From Frankia sp. AgB1.9 (GTDB lineage: Bacteria > Actinomycetota > Actinomycetes > Frankiales > Frankiaceae): a stretch of 64,000 nt of DNA. Of the stretch, positions 38,161 through 46,197 are shown in pieces. A program made the translations under genes and the position numbers. The notes below the pieces were generated by a model. That model did no database searches. It saw nothing but the letters and a program-made list of their open reading frames with translations, and was not told the origin of the DNA. The DNA is taken from the NCBI RefSeq assembly GCF_016786355.1, contig NZ_JADWYX010000036.1:23022-87021 (forward strand), in the 5' to 3' direction. Positions within the stretch are counted from its first letter, which is position 1, and each line of letters starts with the position of its first letter.

Positions 38161-40847
38161 CCCGCTCGTCCTACTCGCCCGCGGCCTCAGCCGATCCTTC
38201 CGGCGGTTCGAGCGTGGCGAGAACGACGAGCCCGAAGCAGCGTGTCTCGGCGGCCGGTCGAGGCTTGGCCGTGACCGAGATGGCCAGCGTCGCTGTTGAC
38301 GATGTGCTTGCTCGGGTCGGGTCAAGCGGTGCTGGGCTCACCGCGACGTCGGCGCGTCAGCGACTGGACGACGTCGGCCCGAACGCCGTCATGTCGCACC
38401 GCGCGCGCTTCCTGCCAGTGCTCTGGCACCAGCTGCGTTCGCCGCTGCTGGGTCTATTGCTCACGGCCGCCGCCGCGTCGTACTTCGTCGGAGAACGCAG
38501 CGACGCGATCATCATCGCCGTCATCGTGGTTCTCTCGGTCGGGCTCGGCCTTGTCAACGAGTACCGGGCGGAGAAGGCGGCCGAGGCACTGCACTCACAG
38601 GTCACCCGCCGCGCGCTGACCATACGTGACGGGCAGCCCACCACCGTCGACGTCGCAGCGCTGGTGCCAGGAGATGTGGTCGAACTGCAGCTCGGCGACG
38701 TCGTCCCCGCGGATCTACGCCTGATCGCCTGCTCTGATCTCGCCTGCGATGAGTCCGTCATCACCGGGGAGTCGCTCCCCGTCGACAAGAACACTGCTGT
38801 CGTGTCCCCTGACGCGGTACTGGCTGAGCTGACGGGCTCTGCGCTCATGGGCACGGTCGTGCATTCCGGTACCGGTCGTGGGGTGGTCGTGGCCACAGGC
38901 GCCGCGAGCGCATTCGGGCGCATCGCCGCGGGCCTGACCAGTCACCAGACCGAGACAGCGTTCCAGGTTGGGCTGCGCCGGTTCTCCATGCTTCTCGTCT
39001 ATGTGGCCGCCGCCCTGACCACGGGGATCTTCGTGGCCAACGTGCTGCTTCACAAACCGATCCTCGATGCCCTCCTGTTCTCCCTCGCGATCGCTGTCGG
39101 GATCACGCCCCAGTTGCTCCCGGCGGTCGTCTCGACCAGCCTGGCTTCCGGATCCCGCCAGATGGCAAAGCAGCGTGTGCTCGTCAAGCGCCTCGTCTGC
39201 ATCGAGGACCTCGGTGACGTCGACACTCTGTTCACGGACAAGACCGGTACGCTCACCGAGGGCCGGATCAGCTTCATGCGCGCTGTGCCCACCGGCTCTA
39301 TCCAGCAACGCGATGTGCTGCGGTGGGGATTGCTCTGCACCGACCGGGCCGTCGACGGCGCGCGGACGTCGCACGGGAACCCGTTGGACGCGGCCTTGTG
39401 GGAATCCCCCGCCGCCGCGGAGGTTTCTCGCGATCTGGTGATCCAGACGACGGTGGCGGTCTTGCCGTTCGATCACGAACGTCGCATGATCACAGTCCTC
39501 GTCCGCGACGCCGACGGACGTCAAATCCTGATTGCAAAGGGAGCACCTGAGACGGTGCTCGACCGCTGTGTCGACGTGACCGCGGACGCTCGCACGGCCC
39601 TCGACGCCGAGTTCGCCGCGGGAAACCGGGTGGTTGCGGTCGCCACCCGACCCGCGCCCGGCCTGACCACGGTGGCCGCCGCCGACGAGGCCGAACTACA
39701 CCTCGCCGGCCTGCTGGTATTCCTCGACGCGCCCAAGCCCAGCGCTGCGGCGGCACTAAGGCGACTGACAGATCTCGGCATCACCGTCAAGATCGTCACT
39801 GGGGACAACGCCGTGGTCGCCGCCAAGGTCTGCGACGACCTCGGTCTGCCCGCCGCGGCCGTCCTGACCGGCGCCGCCATCGACGCACTCGAGGACGACG
39901 CACTCGCCGCCGCGATCCCCGCGACCACCGTGTTCGCCCGGGTCAGCCCCGAGCAGAAGGCTCGCATCGTCACGATGCAGCGCCAAAGCGGCCGCGACGT
40001 CGCCTTCCTCGGCGACGGGGTCAACGATGCTCTCGCGCTGCACGCCGCCGATGTCGGTATCTCGGTGGACTCCGCCGTCGACGTCGCCAAGGACGCCGCC
40101 GATGTGATCCTGCTCGAGAAGGAGCTCGACGTACTGGCCAACGGCGTCGTCGAAGGACGTCGTGTTTTCGCCAACACCATCAAGTATGTCCTGATGGGGA
40201 CATCGAGCAACTTCGGCAACATGGCCTCCGCGGCCGGCGCCTCGCTCCTGCTGGCCTTCCTGCCTATGCTGCCCTCGCAGATACTGCTCAACAATCTGCT
40301 CTACGACACCAGCCAGCTTGCAATCCCGACCGACAACGTCGACCAGGACCAGCTCCGCAAACCCTCGCACTGGGACATCCGGTTCATCCGCCGCTTCATG
40401 CTCTACTTCGGCCCACTCAGCTCAGTGTTCGACTTCCTCACATTCGGGCTGATGCTCTGGGTCTTCCATGCTGGCGCCGCACAGTTCCATTCTGGCTGGT
40501 TCGTCGAGTCGTTGGCAACCCAAACATTGGTCATTTTTGCCATTCGTACGCGCCGCATTCCGTTCTTCCGTAGCAAGCCCAGCCTTCCGCTCACACTAGC
40601 CGCCATCGGCGTCGTCGTCGTCGGTGCCGTCATCCCCGAAACGCCGCTGGCTCACGCCCTTGGATTCGCACCACTACCCTTCGGATACTTCCTGACGCTC
40701 GTCGCCATGATCGCCGGATACCTGGCCCTCATCGAGACCGGCAAGCGACTCTTCTACCGCCTCAGCTCACAGCAGCCGACTACTCCGCCCATGCCGGCTG
40801 GACACCGCCACCTTCGCCGGCGCGCGGGCCGTTTCAGCACCGGCTGA
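38157..40847 (+). CDS. Magnesium-type P-type ATPase (P-IIIB, MgtA-like)
   Basis: 896 residues from the ATG at 38157; an ATG at 38280 would also keep all domains. The N-terminal cation-ATPase domain contains GLTATSARQRLDDVGPNAV. Then come helices 1-2, the actuator domain (VITGESLPVDK) and helix 4 with AVGITPQLLPAVVS. The phosphorylation site is Asp361 in DKTGTLTEG, followed by KGAPETVLDRC, the hinge FLGDGVNDALAL and C-terminal helices. Helix-4 and C-terminal sequence place it with Mg2+ importers rather than Ca2+ or CPx-type pumps. In mycobacteria a P-ATPase (CtpF, a different subclass) is DosR-controlled. It is followed by a stress-protein gene on the same strand, 139 bases on. Confidence 0.93.
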   Translation: MTRSSYSPAASADPSGGSSVARTTSPKQRVSAAGRGLAVTEMASVAVDDVLARVGSSGAGLTATSARQRLDDVGPNAVMSHRARFLPVLWHQLRSPLLGLLLTAAAASYFVGERSDAIIIAVIVVLSVGLGLVNEYRAEKAAEALHSQVTRRALTIRDGQPTTVDVAALVPGDVVELQLGDVVPADLRLIACSDLACDESVITGESLPVDKNTAVVSPDAVLAELTGSALMGTVVHSGTGRGVVVATGAASAFGRIAAGLTSHQTETAFQVGLRRFSMLLVYVAAALTTGIFVANVLLHKPILDALLFSLAIAVGITPQLLPAVVSTSLASGSRQMAKQRVLVKRLVCIEDLGDVDTLFTDKTGTLTEGRISFMRAVPTGSIQQRDVLRWGLLCTDRAVDGARTSHGNPLDAALWESPAAAEVSRDLVIQTTVAVLPFDHERRMITVLVRDADGRQILIAKGAPETVLDRCVDVTADARTALDAEFAAGNRVVAVATRPAPGLTTVAAADEAELHLAGLLVFLDAPKPSAAAALRRLTDLGITVKIVTGDNAVVAAKVCDDLGLPAAAVLTGAAIDALEDDALAAAIPATTVFARVSPEQKARIVTMQRQSGRDVAFLGDGVNDALALHAADVGISVDSAVDVAKDAADVILLEKELDVLANGVVEGRRVFANTIKYVLMGTSSNFGNMASAAGASLLLAFLPMLPSQILLNNLLYDTSQLAIPTDNVDQDQLRKPSHWDIRFIRRFMLYFGPLSSVFDFLTFGLMLWVFHAGAAQFHSGWFVESLATQTLVIFAIRTRRIPFFRSKPSLPLTLAAIGVVVVGAVIPETPLAHALGFAPLPFGYFLTLVAMIAGYLALIETGKRLFYRLSSQQPTTPPMPAGHRHLRRRAGRFSTG

Positions 40848-40986
40848 TCGCCCCGTCACCAGGTTCCGTATCGGCGATCGTTACGTCGCGCGGAGGTCGG
40901 CGATGCCGTGCAGAGCGTCGGCGTCATCTCTGTAAGACCGCTGGTCCGGCGGTCGTTCATGGTCTACATCGGCGGAAGGAACGAAT

Positions 40987-41868
40987 GTGAGCATCGAGGA
41001 CAGCCGGGAGATTCTCGTGGGAATCGACGGCTCGCCGGGTTCGGAGTCTGCCCTGCGCTGGGCCTATGCGACGGCGCGTCTGGAGAGCCGGCCTGTGACC
41101 GCCCTGCTGGGCTGGACGGCCGACGGCGTACCTCGGCCCGTCTACCAGGCGGCCGCCAACGTCGACCACCTCGGGCTCATGAAGGCCGCGGACCTCACCT
41201 TGGACCGCGTGATCACACACGTCCCCATGCCCGACCCGCCGGTAGAGCTGCGCCGGCTCGTCGTCGCCGGAGATCCCGTGCAGGCGCTCGCCGACAACGC
41301 CAGGACCGCCGCAATGATCGTGGTCGGTCCACGCGAACCCGGTATCGCGCATCGCATCACGGCCGGGTCCGTGGCCCAACGCCTGCTGCACTGCCAGGCC
41401 AGTCCCGTCATCGTCGTCCATGGCCCGCAAACCGATGCCGGTTCACGCGGCGGGCGGCCGATCGTGGTCGGTGTCGACGGCTCGGCGCCTTCCAGTGCCG
41501 CTGTGCGCTGGGCGCTCACTCAGGCCACCGAGCGCGAGGCTCCCCTACACCTGGTGCACGCGTACAGCATCTACGTGACTCCGCCCGGACCGCCGTTGGT
41601 CGACTTCTACCCGTCACTTCAGCGGAACGCCGAGCGGCTGCTCGCCGACGTGATGGGGTCGGACATCGACACCGGCGCCGGGGTCGAGATCCACCGGATC
41701 GCCGTCGACGAGTTCCCCAGCCGCGGGCTGCTGCAGGCCGCCCGGGATGCCCAGCTCCTGGTCGTCGGCTCCCGGGGCAGGGGCGGCTTCACCGAACTCG
41801 TCCTGGGCTCGACCGCGCACCAGTGCATGCTGCATGCGCAGTGCCCCGTCGCCGTCCTACGTTCCTAG
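40987..41868 (+). CDS. Universal stress protein, two UspA domains (5 of 6)
   Basis: 293 residues and the only one of the six on the + strand. Domain 1 opens EILVGIDGSPGSESALRWAY and closes GPREPGIAHRITAGSVA, where the second Gly of the ATP loop is displaced. Domain 2 opens IVVGVDGSAPSSAAVRWAL and closes GSRGRGGFTELVLGSTA, an intact loop. The start is a GTG with AAGGA seven bases upstream. It follows the P-type ATPase and may be cotranscribed. A lower similarity to the other five suggests an older branch. Confidence 0.93.
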   Translation: MSIEDSREILVGIDGSPGSESALRWAYATARLESRPVTALLGWTADGVPRPVYQAAANVDHLGLMKAADLTLDRVITHVPMPDPPVELRRLVVAGDPVQALADNARTAAMIVVGPREPGIAHRITAGSVAQRLLHCQASPVIVVHGPQTDAGSRGGRPIVVGVDGSAPSSAAVRWALTQATEREAPLHLVHAYSIYVTPPGPPLVDFYPSLQRNAERLLADVMGSDIDTGAGVEIHRIAVDEFPSRGLLQAARDAQLLVVGSRGRGGFTELVLGSTAHQCMLHAQCPVAVLRS

Positions 41869-41968
41869 CCCGCGCGACCCCGGGAACGAGCGGGCGGCCG
41901 CATGCGGCGTCCGGAATGCCGCCGCCACCTCGCCGGAAAGATCTGCCCGGGTGACTCGCCGCACCCTC

Positions 41969-42394
41969 TCACTCGTCTCGCGGGATCTCGCGCAAGCGGC
42001 TCGGGCGAGGCGTGTGGAAAACGGCCTCCGAGACGATGTCTCCGCGCTGCTGCTCGAAAGCGCGCAGCGTTTGCGCGTGCCTGGAGTCAGGACCGGCCTG
42101 GTAGGGCCCTTCAGCCTGTACGTCATCCGGCTCGACGTCGGCGTCTTCGGAACTCGCGCGCTCCACAATGAAGTCGTCCGCGAAGTCGCTCGTCGTCATA
42201 CCCTTCTCGATCGACCTCGCGACCATTTTCTCGCGCCACTTGTCCCGATGGTAGTCACGAAGGCCACTGAGGACGGTGGCGGTGAGGCCCGCCGCCGTTA
42301 GGACGATGCCCACGGCCGTATAGGGCGATCCGGAGATAGCGAAGGTGAAGACTGCGCCGACGACGAGGAGCCCGAAGCTGAATACGGTGATCAT
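41969..42394 (-). CDS. Small membrane protein with acidic tail, function unknown
   Basis: 141 residues. Two membrane helices (residues 3-21 and 26-45; FSFGLLVVGAVFTFAISGSP, then IVLTAAGLTATVLSGL) are followed by a basic patch (RDYHRDKWREKMVARSI) and an acidic, disordered C-terminus rich in Asp/Glu. I do not recognise a family. The composition argues for a real gene: hydrophobic first 45 residues, then charged. A DosR-like box lies about 80 bases upstream, so it may be an island gene. ATG at 42394 follows GGGAAC. Confidence 0.62.
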   Translation of the reverse strand: MITVFSFGLLVVGAVFTFAISGSPYTAVGIVLTAAGLTATVLSGLRDYHRDKWREKMVARSIEKGMTTSDFADDFIVERASSEDADVEPDDVQAEGPYQAGPDSRHAQTLRAFEQQRGDIVSEAVFHTPRPSRLREIPRDE

Positions 42395-42472
42395 GTCATA
42401 TCTGTTCCCACGCGGACGGCGGTCAAGGTAAGCCGGAGGTCACGTCACGGCGGTGCATAGATCGCACACAGC

Positions 42473-42486
42473 AGGACCTTCGGCAT
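42473..42486 (-). promoter_or_regulatory. DosR-like box AGGACCTTCGGCAT
   Basis: About 79 bases upstream of the small membrane protein at 42394. It shares AGGACCTTCGG with the box at 17416 and GGACCTTCGGCATG with the box before the regulator gene, so two distant intergenic sites match over 14 bases. Confidence 0.5.
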
Positions 42487-42570
42487 GCTCGCCGACGGCG
42501 CCGCACCTCGTGCCGGGGCCGTTTCAACGCCTGGCGGTCGAGAAGGCCAGCGGGTGCGCCTGACATAGGC

Positions 42571-42700
42571 AACGGCAGGTCGTCATCGGTCTGACCGATA
42601 GCCTGGACCCGCTCGCGGAATGCGTCCTGCTGGTCCGCGGCCAGTACCCGCGCCGGCTCTACGACCTGGTCACAGGCCTGGACCGGTGGCGGCCTCGCGA
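42571..42700 (+). pseudogene. Possible relic of a DUF4389-type membrane protein
   Basis: One frame reads VLLVRGQYPRRLYDLVTGLD, then RW, which resembles the YPRGLFDFVVGVNRW segment of DUF4389 proteins. Upstream and downstream sequence shows no membrane helices and no start codon, so at most a fragment remains. The match is short. Confidence 0.3.
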
Positions 42701-42789
42701 GCGACTCACGCAGTGCCGTGGGCGCCGCCTGCGCACGGCATGCCGCTGCCCGGGCCCGCTCGGGCGGGTCCGGGTAGCTGACGTGCGGA

Positions 42790-42924
42790 TCACCTGAAGG
42801 TATGCGTGGGCCCGCCGACGACGAGCAGGTCGACCAGCTCGGTCTTCATCCGGTCGGCGCGACCTGCCGCGACCGCCTCGGCGACGGTCCTGGCGTTACC
42901 GGACATCGACTCGGCCGTGACCAA
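42790..42924 (-). pseudogene. Flavodoxin fragment with internal deletion
   Basis: About 44 codons read TAESMSGNARTVAEAVAAG, then a loop shortened by about 12 residues, then LLVVGGPTHTF and a stop. Compared with the intact flavodoxin at 20659 (ESMFGNTREIAEAVAAAL and LLVVGGPTHAL), the phosphate loop and second strand are kept but the sequence between is deleted and the C-terminal two thirds are gone. It is a decayed paralogue next to a stress-protein gene, repeating the flavodoxin/stress-protein pairing seen at 20659-22250. Confidence 0.72.
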
Positions 42925-43465
42925 AGGCGAGTTCCTCGGCCGGGCCAGTGCGTCGCAGGTGCAGCAGACCGAGGCCAGTCAGCAGCAGCAGCATCACGCC
43001 ACCGAGCACGAAGCTGGCGATTGCCGCGACGAGCGCGATCTGGCCGAGCTTCCAGAACCCGTAGGCCTCCAGCAGCAGACCTCGCAGCGTCTCGCCCCGG
43101 AACAGCGTCTGCACCTGACCGGCGAGCTTGGCGTTGGTCGGGTCGGCCTGGGCCTTCGTGCTGACCTCGGCGTAGGTCTGGCCGCCGGCGACCTCGGTCA
43201 GGTGAACCTTGATGAAGTGGTCCGCGTAGGCCTCGGCCTGCGGCCCGGTGACCAGCTGCTGGCCGGCGTACTGGTTCAGATAGGGACCGATACGGGGGTC
43301 GGCCAATGCCTGGCCTCCCTTGGCCGGGAAATAGATCTGCTCGGCGGCGAGCTGGTTGCGATATGCGCGCCCGCAGCGAGGACGCATGGCCGAGGAGTCA
43401 GCTGACAGCGCTTCCGCCAGCGCCGCGCCAACCGATGACCATCGGCCGACGCGGCGCGCTCGCAA
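42896..43465 (-). CDS. Actinobacterial membrane protein, N-terminus probably lost
   Basis: The homologous part runs from about 43366 to 42940: AYRNQLAAEQIYFPAKGGQA, VTGPQAEAYADHFIKVHL, AGQVQTLFRGETLRGLLLEA and a final membrane helix (LVAAIASFVLGGVMLLLLTG). Homologues in other actinomycetes begin with an extra N-terminal membrane helix before this extracytoplasmic part. Here the first 33 residues of the frame are Arg/Ser-rich and do not form one, so the 5' end looks replaced. Function unknown. Its 3' end overlaps the flavodoxin fragment, as expected at a deletion join. Confidence 0.6.
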   Translation of the reverse strand: MRARRVGRWSSVGAALAEALSADSSAMRPRCGRAYRNQLAAEQIYFPAKGGQALADPRIGPYLNQYAGQQLVTGPQAEAYADHFIKVHLTEVAGGQTYAEVSTKAQADPTNAKLAGQVQTLFRGETLRGLLLEAYGFWKLGQIALVAAIASFVLGGVMLLLLTGLGLLHLRRTGPAEELAFGHGRVDVR

Positions 43466-43474
43466 GCTGCACGG

Positions 43475-44428
43475 CTACCCGGCGACGAGGGTCGCCGCTC
43501 CGATCGGGTTGGTCTCGACGGCGGCGACCGGCTCGGGGCGGACGACGGCGACGTCGCAGGCCGCGTGCAGGACGCACTGGTGGCTCACGGAACCGAGCAG
43601 CAGACGCGCGAGGCCGCCGTGCCCTCGGGTGCCGACGACAAGCAGCTGGCTGTCGCGGGCCTCGCGCAACAGGGCACGAACCGCCGAGTCGGGCGACAGG
43701 ACGGTGTCGACGGTGATGTCCAGCGCGCCGTCGAGGCCCAGCGCCACCGCCTGGGCGAGAACGTCGGTCGCCCGGCGGACGAGTGAGCTTTGCGCGGCGA
43801 CGAGTACCTCGGCGTACATCGGGTCGTAGCCTCCCGAGGCATGCACCACGCGTAGGGGCACCCCGCGGACCGCCGCGGAGTGCGCCGCCCAGCGCAGCGC
43901 GGCAATCGACAGATCCGACCCGTCGATGCCGACGACGACCGGACGCCGATCGGGCTCGACGACCGCGTCGCGGGAGCGGACGACCACGACGGGAATCGGC
44001 GCGTGCGCCACGATGCCCTGGCTGACCGAGCCGGCGGTCATCCGATGGAGGGGATCGTGGCTGCGCTCGCCGACAACCAGCAGGTCATAGTTCCGAGCCG
44101 CCGCGACCACCGCCGGCACCGGGCTGCCCTGGACGGCCATGCGGCGCACCTCGACGCCGGCAGGCGGCGCACCCGTTCGCCCAACGACGCGCTCCAGCAT
44201 TTCCTGGGCGGCCGCAGCGAGCCCGTCACGGTCGTCACGAGTCGTGGCACCCACCCCGGCGGCCACGCTGTCGCCGGTCCATACCAGCAGCGCCGTCACC
44301 GTCGGCGCCGTGTTCCTTCCTCTGCAGCCGGCGGCCCACAGCCCGGCCTCCCGAAGCGCCCACCGCAGCGCCGCCTCGGAGCCCGCCGAGCCGTCGACCC
44401 CCACCAGAATGCGCACCGAGCTGTCCAT
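43475..44428 (-). CDS. Universal stress protein, two UspA domains (6 of 6)
   Basis: 317 residues. Domain 1 opens RILVGVDGSAGSEAALRWAL and closes GERSHDPLHRMTAGSVS; domain 2 opens VVVGIDGSDLSIAALRWA and closes VGTRGHGGLARLLLGSVS. It is the closest paralogue of the protein at 17542, with the identical 22-base start region GGAGCGTGGGAC-ATG. That shared start argues for ATG at 44428 rather than the longer frame to 44791. It is divergent from the CBS-domain gene at 44791. Confidence 0.94.
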   Translation of the reverse strand: MDSSVRILVGVDGSAGSEAALRWALREAGLWAAGCRGRNTAPTVTALLVWTGDSVAAGVGATTRDDRDGLAAAAQEMLERVVGRTGAPPAGVEVRRMAVQGSPVPAVVAAARNYDLLVVGERSHDPLHRMTAGSVSQGIVAHAPIPVVVVRSRDAVVEPDRRPVVVGIDGSDLSIAALRWAAHSAAVRGVPLRVVHASGGYDPMYAEVLVAAQSSLVRRATDVLAQAVALGLDGALDITVDTVLSPDSAVRALLREARDSQLLVVGTRGHGGLARLLLGSVSHQCVLHAACDVAVVRPEPVAAVETNPIGAATLVAG

Positions 44429-44545
44429 GTCCCACGCTCCAGGTCCGTTGCGGTACCCGCTGTCACTTTCGGGCCGCCGACCCCGACGCTGTGTCGCGAT
44501 CCTCGCGGATCGCGGCAGATCGGCCTCCGACGGCGATCGACCCGT

Positions 44546-44560
44546 GATCACTGTCCCATC
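44546..44560. promoter_or_regulatory. Conserved upstream element GATCACTGTCCCATC
   Basis: Counterpart of the near-palindrome at 18616, at a similar distance (118 bases) from the start of the paralogous stress-protein gene. Conservation in otherwise diverged upstream DNA suggests a binding site. Confidence 0.4.
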
Positions 44561-44697
44561 GCCGCCAGCCGGTGAGCCTCTGTCACCCAGCCGCTCGCGC
44601 CGGTGCGTTCGTCCCGCGAGGCAGGGGTCCGATCGGCCCGCGTCCGCCCGGACGTGAGCGTTGGGAGTCCGCCTCTTCCCCGTTCCGCCCCCCAGGA

Positions 44698-44709
44698 CGG
44701 GACGTCCCG
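44698..44709. promoter_or_regulatory. Perfect palindrome CGGGACGTCCCG before the CBS gene
   Basis: A 12-base palindrome built of two GGGAC half-sites with no spacer, 82 bases before the start at 44791 and about 270 bases before the divergent stress-protein gene. The sequence CGATCGGGCC follows directly. It is a candidate operator for the DosR-like regulator or another factor. Confidence 0.45.
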
Positions 44710-44790
44710 ATCGGGCCGCCAGCCGCTCTGTCGGGCAACACTGGCTGGGACGCAGGTCGACGACCAGGACGACCTCGAGAGGAGTACGCA

Positions 44791-45405
44791 ATGCGCATCG
44801 AGCAGGTCATGACGTCTCCGGTGTCGGCCGTGGCACCCGAGACACCCGTGAAGGACGTGGCGATGTGGCTGGTCCGGCACGGCTTCGGCGCGGTGCCCGT
44901 GGCCGGCTCGGACGGGCGACTAATCGGAATCATCACCGAGGCCGACCTGATGGCCATCGAGGAGACGCCCGACCCAGGCCTCCACGCCCGCCGAGACCTG
45001 CCCGAGGAGGCCCCGTCACCGCACACCGCGGCGGATGTGATGACCACACCCGTGATCGCCGTCCGGGTCGGTACCGACACCGCCGACGTCATCAGGATCA
45101 TGCGAACGGAACACCTCACCCGCGTCCCCGTCCTCGACGAGGACAGCCGCCCGGCCGGCATCGTGAGCAGAAGCGATCTCGTCAGGCTGCTGACCCGCCC
45201 CGACGCGGAGATCGAGGTCGACGTCCGCCGCATCCTCGCGCCCTGGCCCGTCGTCGGCGTGACCGACATCCGCGTGGCCGCGGGCGAGGTCACCCTCGAC
45301 ACCTCGACCGGGCCAGGCCGTCCGCTTCTTGATCACCTGATCCGCGCGATCCCCGGAGTGATCAGCGTGAGATATGCCCCGACGACCGCCGGAGCGTCCG
45401 CGTAA
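44791..45405 (+). CDS. Two-CBS-domain protein with C-terminal BON-like domain (Hrp1-related)
   Basis: 204 residues. CBS 1 (about 3-60) contains VMTSPVSAVAPETPVKDVAM, then FGAVPVAGSDGRLIGIITEA. CBS 2 (about 75-130) contains VMTTPVIAVRVGTDTADVIR, then LTRVPVLDEDSRPAGIVSRS. The last 60 residues (RRILAPWPVV to IPGVISV) resemble a BON domain. CBS pairs bind adenine nucleotides. Hrp1 (Rv2626c), a short CBS-pair protein, is among the most strongly induced DosR-regulon products; the BON extension is the form common in other actinomycetes. ATG follows GAGAGGAG. It is the last intact gene of the island before the mobile-element relics. Confidence 0.92.
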   Translation: MRIEQVMTSPVSAVAPETPVKDVAMWLVRHGFGAVPVAGSDGRLIGIITEADLMAIEETPDPGLHARRDLPEEAPSPHTAADVMTTPVIAVRVGTDTADVIRIMRTEHLTRVPVLDEDSRPAGIVSRSDLVRLLTRPDAEIEVDVRRILAPWPVVGVTDIRVAAGEVTLDTSTGPGRPLLDHLIRAIPGVISVRYAPTTAGASA

Positions 45406-45479
45406 CCATCGGCAGGACGGGCACCACCGAACCCGGAGCTCTGACGAAGACCTGGATGGTGCGGTGCCGCACGGTTCCC

Positions 45480-45640
45480 CCGACCTGGACATGCACGGGT
45501 ACAGCGCACGACGGGGACCGAGCATCGTTTGAATCTGCTTCCAGTCGACGTCGACCGCATAGGCCATCGTCGCCGCGGTGTGCCGTAGGGCCTGCGGACC
45601 AAGGTGCAGTAGGCCCGCCGATTTGCACAGCGAGCCAGGT
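45480..45640 (-). pseudogene. Tyrosine-recombinase (integrase) C-terminal relic
   Basis: One frame reads HLGPQALRHTAATMAYAVDV, then DWKQIQTMLG. This matches the box II of phage-type integrases (hxLRHT, with the catalytic Arg and His) and the following LGH region. The catalytic Tyr is absent and the sequence degenerates downstream. It is opposed to the serine-recombinase relic, so two different integration systems left remains here. Confidence 0.65.
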
Positions 45641-46197
45641 GGGTCCTCGACCACGCCCACACCCACCAGCTACTCGTTCGGGCCTTCGACCCCGCGCAGC
45701 ACCATCCATCCTCAGGCCCAGGCGCTGAACTGCTGCGCCGCCAGATCGCCGACTGCGACGGCAAACTCGCCATCCACCGCGAAGCCCTCGAAGACGGCGG
45801 CGCCGCCGAGACGATCCTGGGATGGATCAACGAGGTGACCGCACGACGCCAAGCCGCCGCAGCTCAACTGACCCTGCTCACATCGAGCGGGGGCATGGAC
45901 GGACGACAGACCACGCTCACCGGCCGACAGATCCAAGAGCTGATCGTGGGAGTCGGAGGCATCTTCACCGCACTCAAGACCGCCGACGCGGCAGACAAGG
46001 CCAAGCTCTACCAGGAGCTGGGACTGCAGCTGACCTACGACGATCTGACCAAGGAGATCAAGGCCGAGGCCAAACCAACATCATCTGCTGGCGTATTGGT
46101 TGTGTCCGAGGGGGACTTGACCCATTCGTACATGCCCGGTCTCCGTGAAGTATTCGACCTCGCCCTCTTGGCGGCGGGGAACGGTGAGCACCGATGA
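45640..46197 (+). pseudogene. Serine recombinase C-terminal relic
   Basis: The frame is open from about 45640 and reads LLRRQIADCDGKLAIHREAL, ETILGWINEVTARRQAAAAQ, then LYQELGLQLTYDD. This is the coiled C-terminal region of large serine recombinases of actinomycete integrative elements (usually over 450 residues). The catalytic N-terminal domain and recombinase core are absent. The frame ends at 46197, overlapping the next relic by four bases. No att-like repeat was found nearby. Confidence 0.7.
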
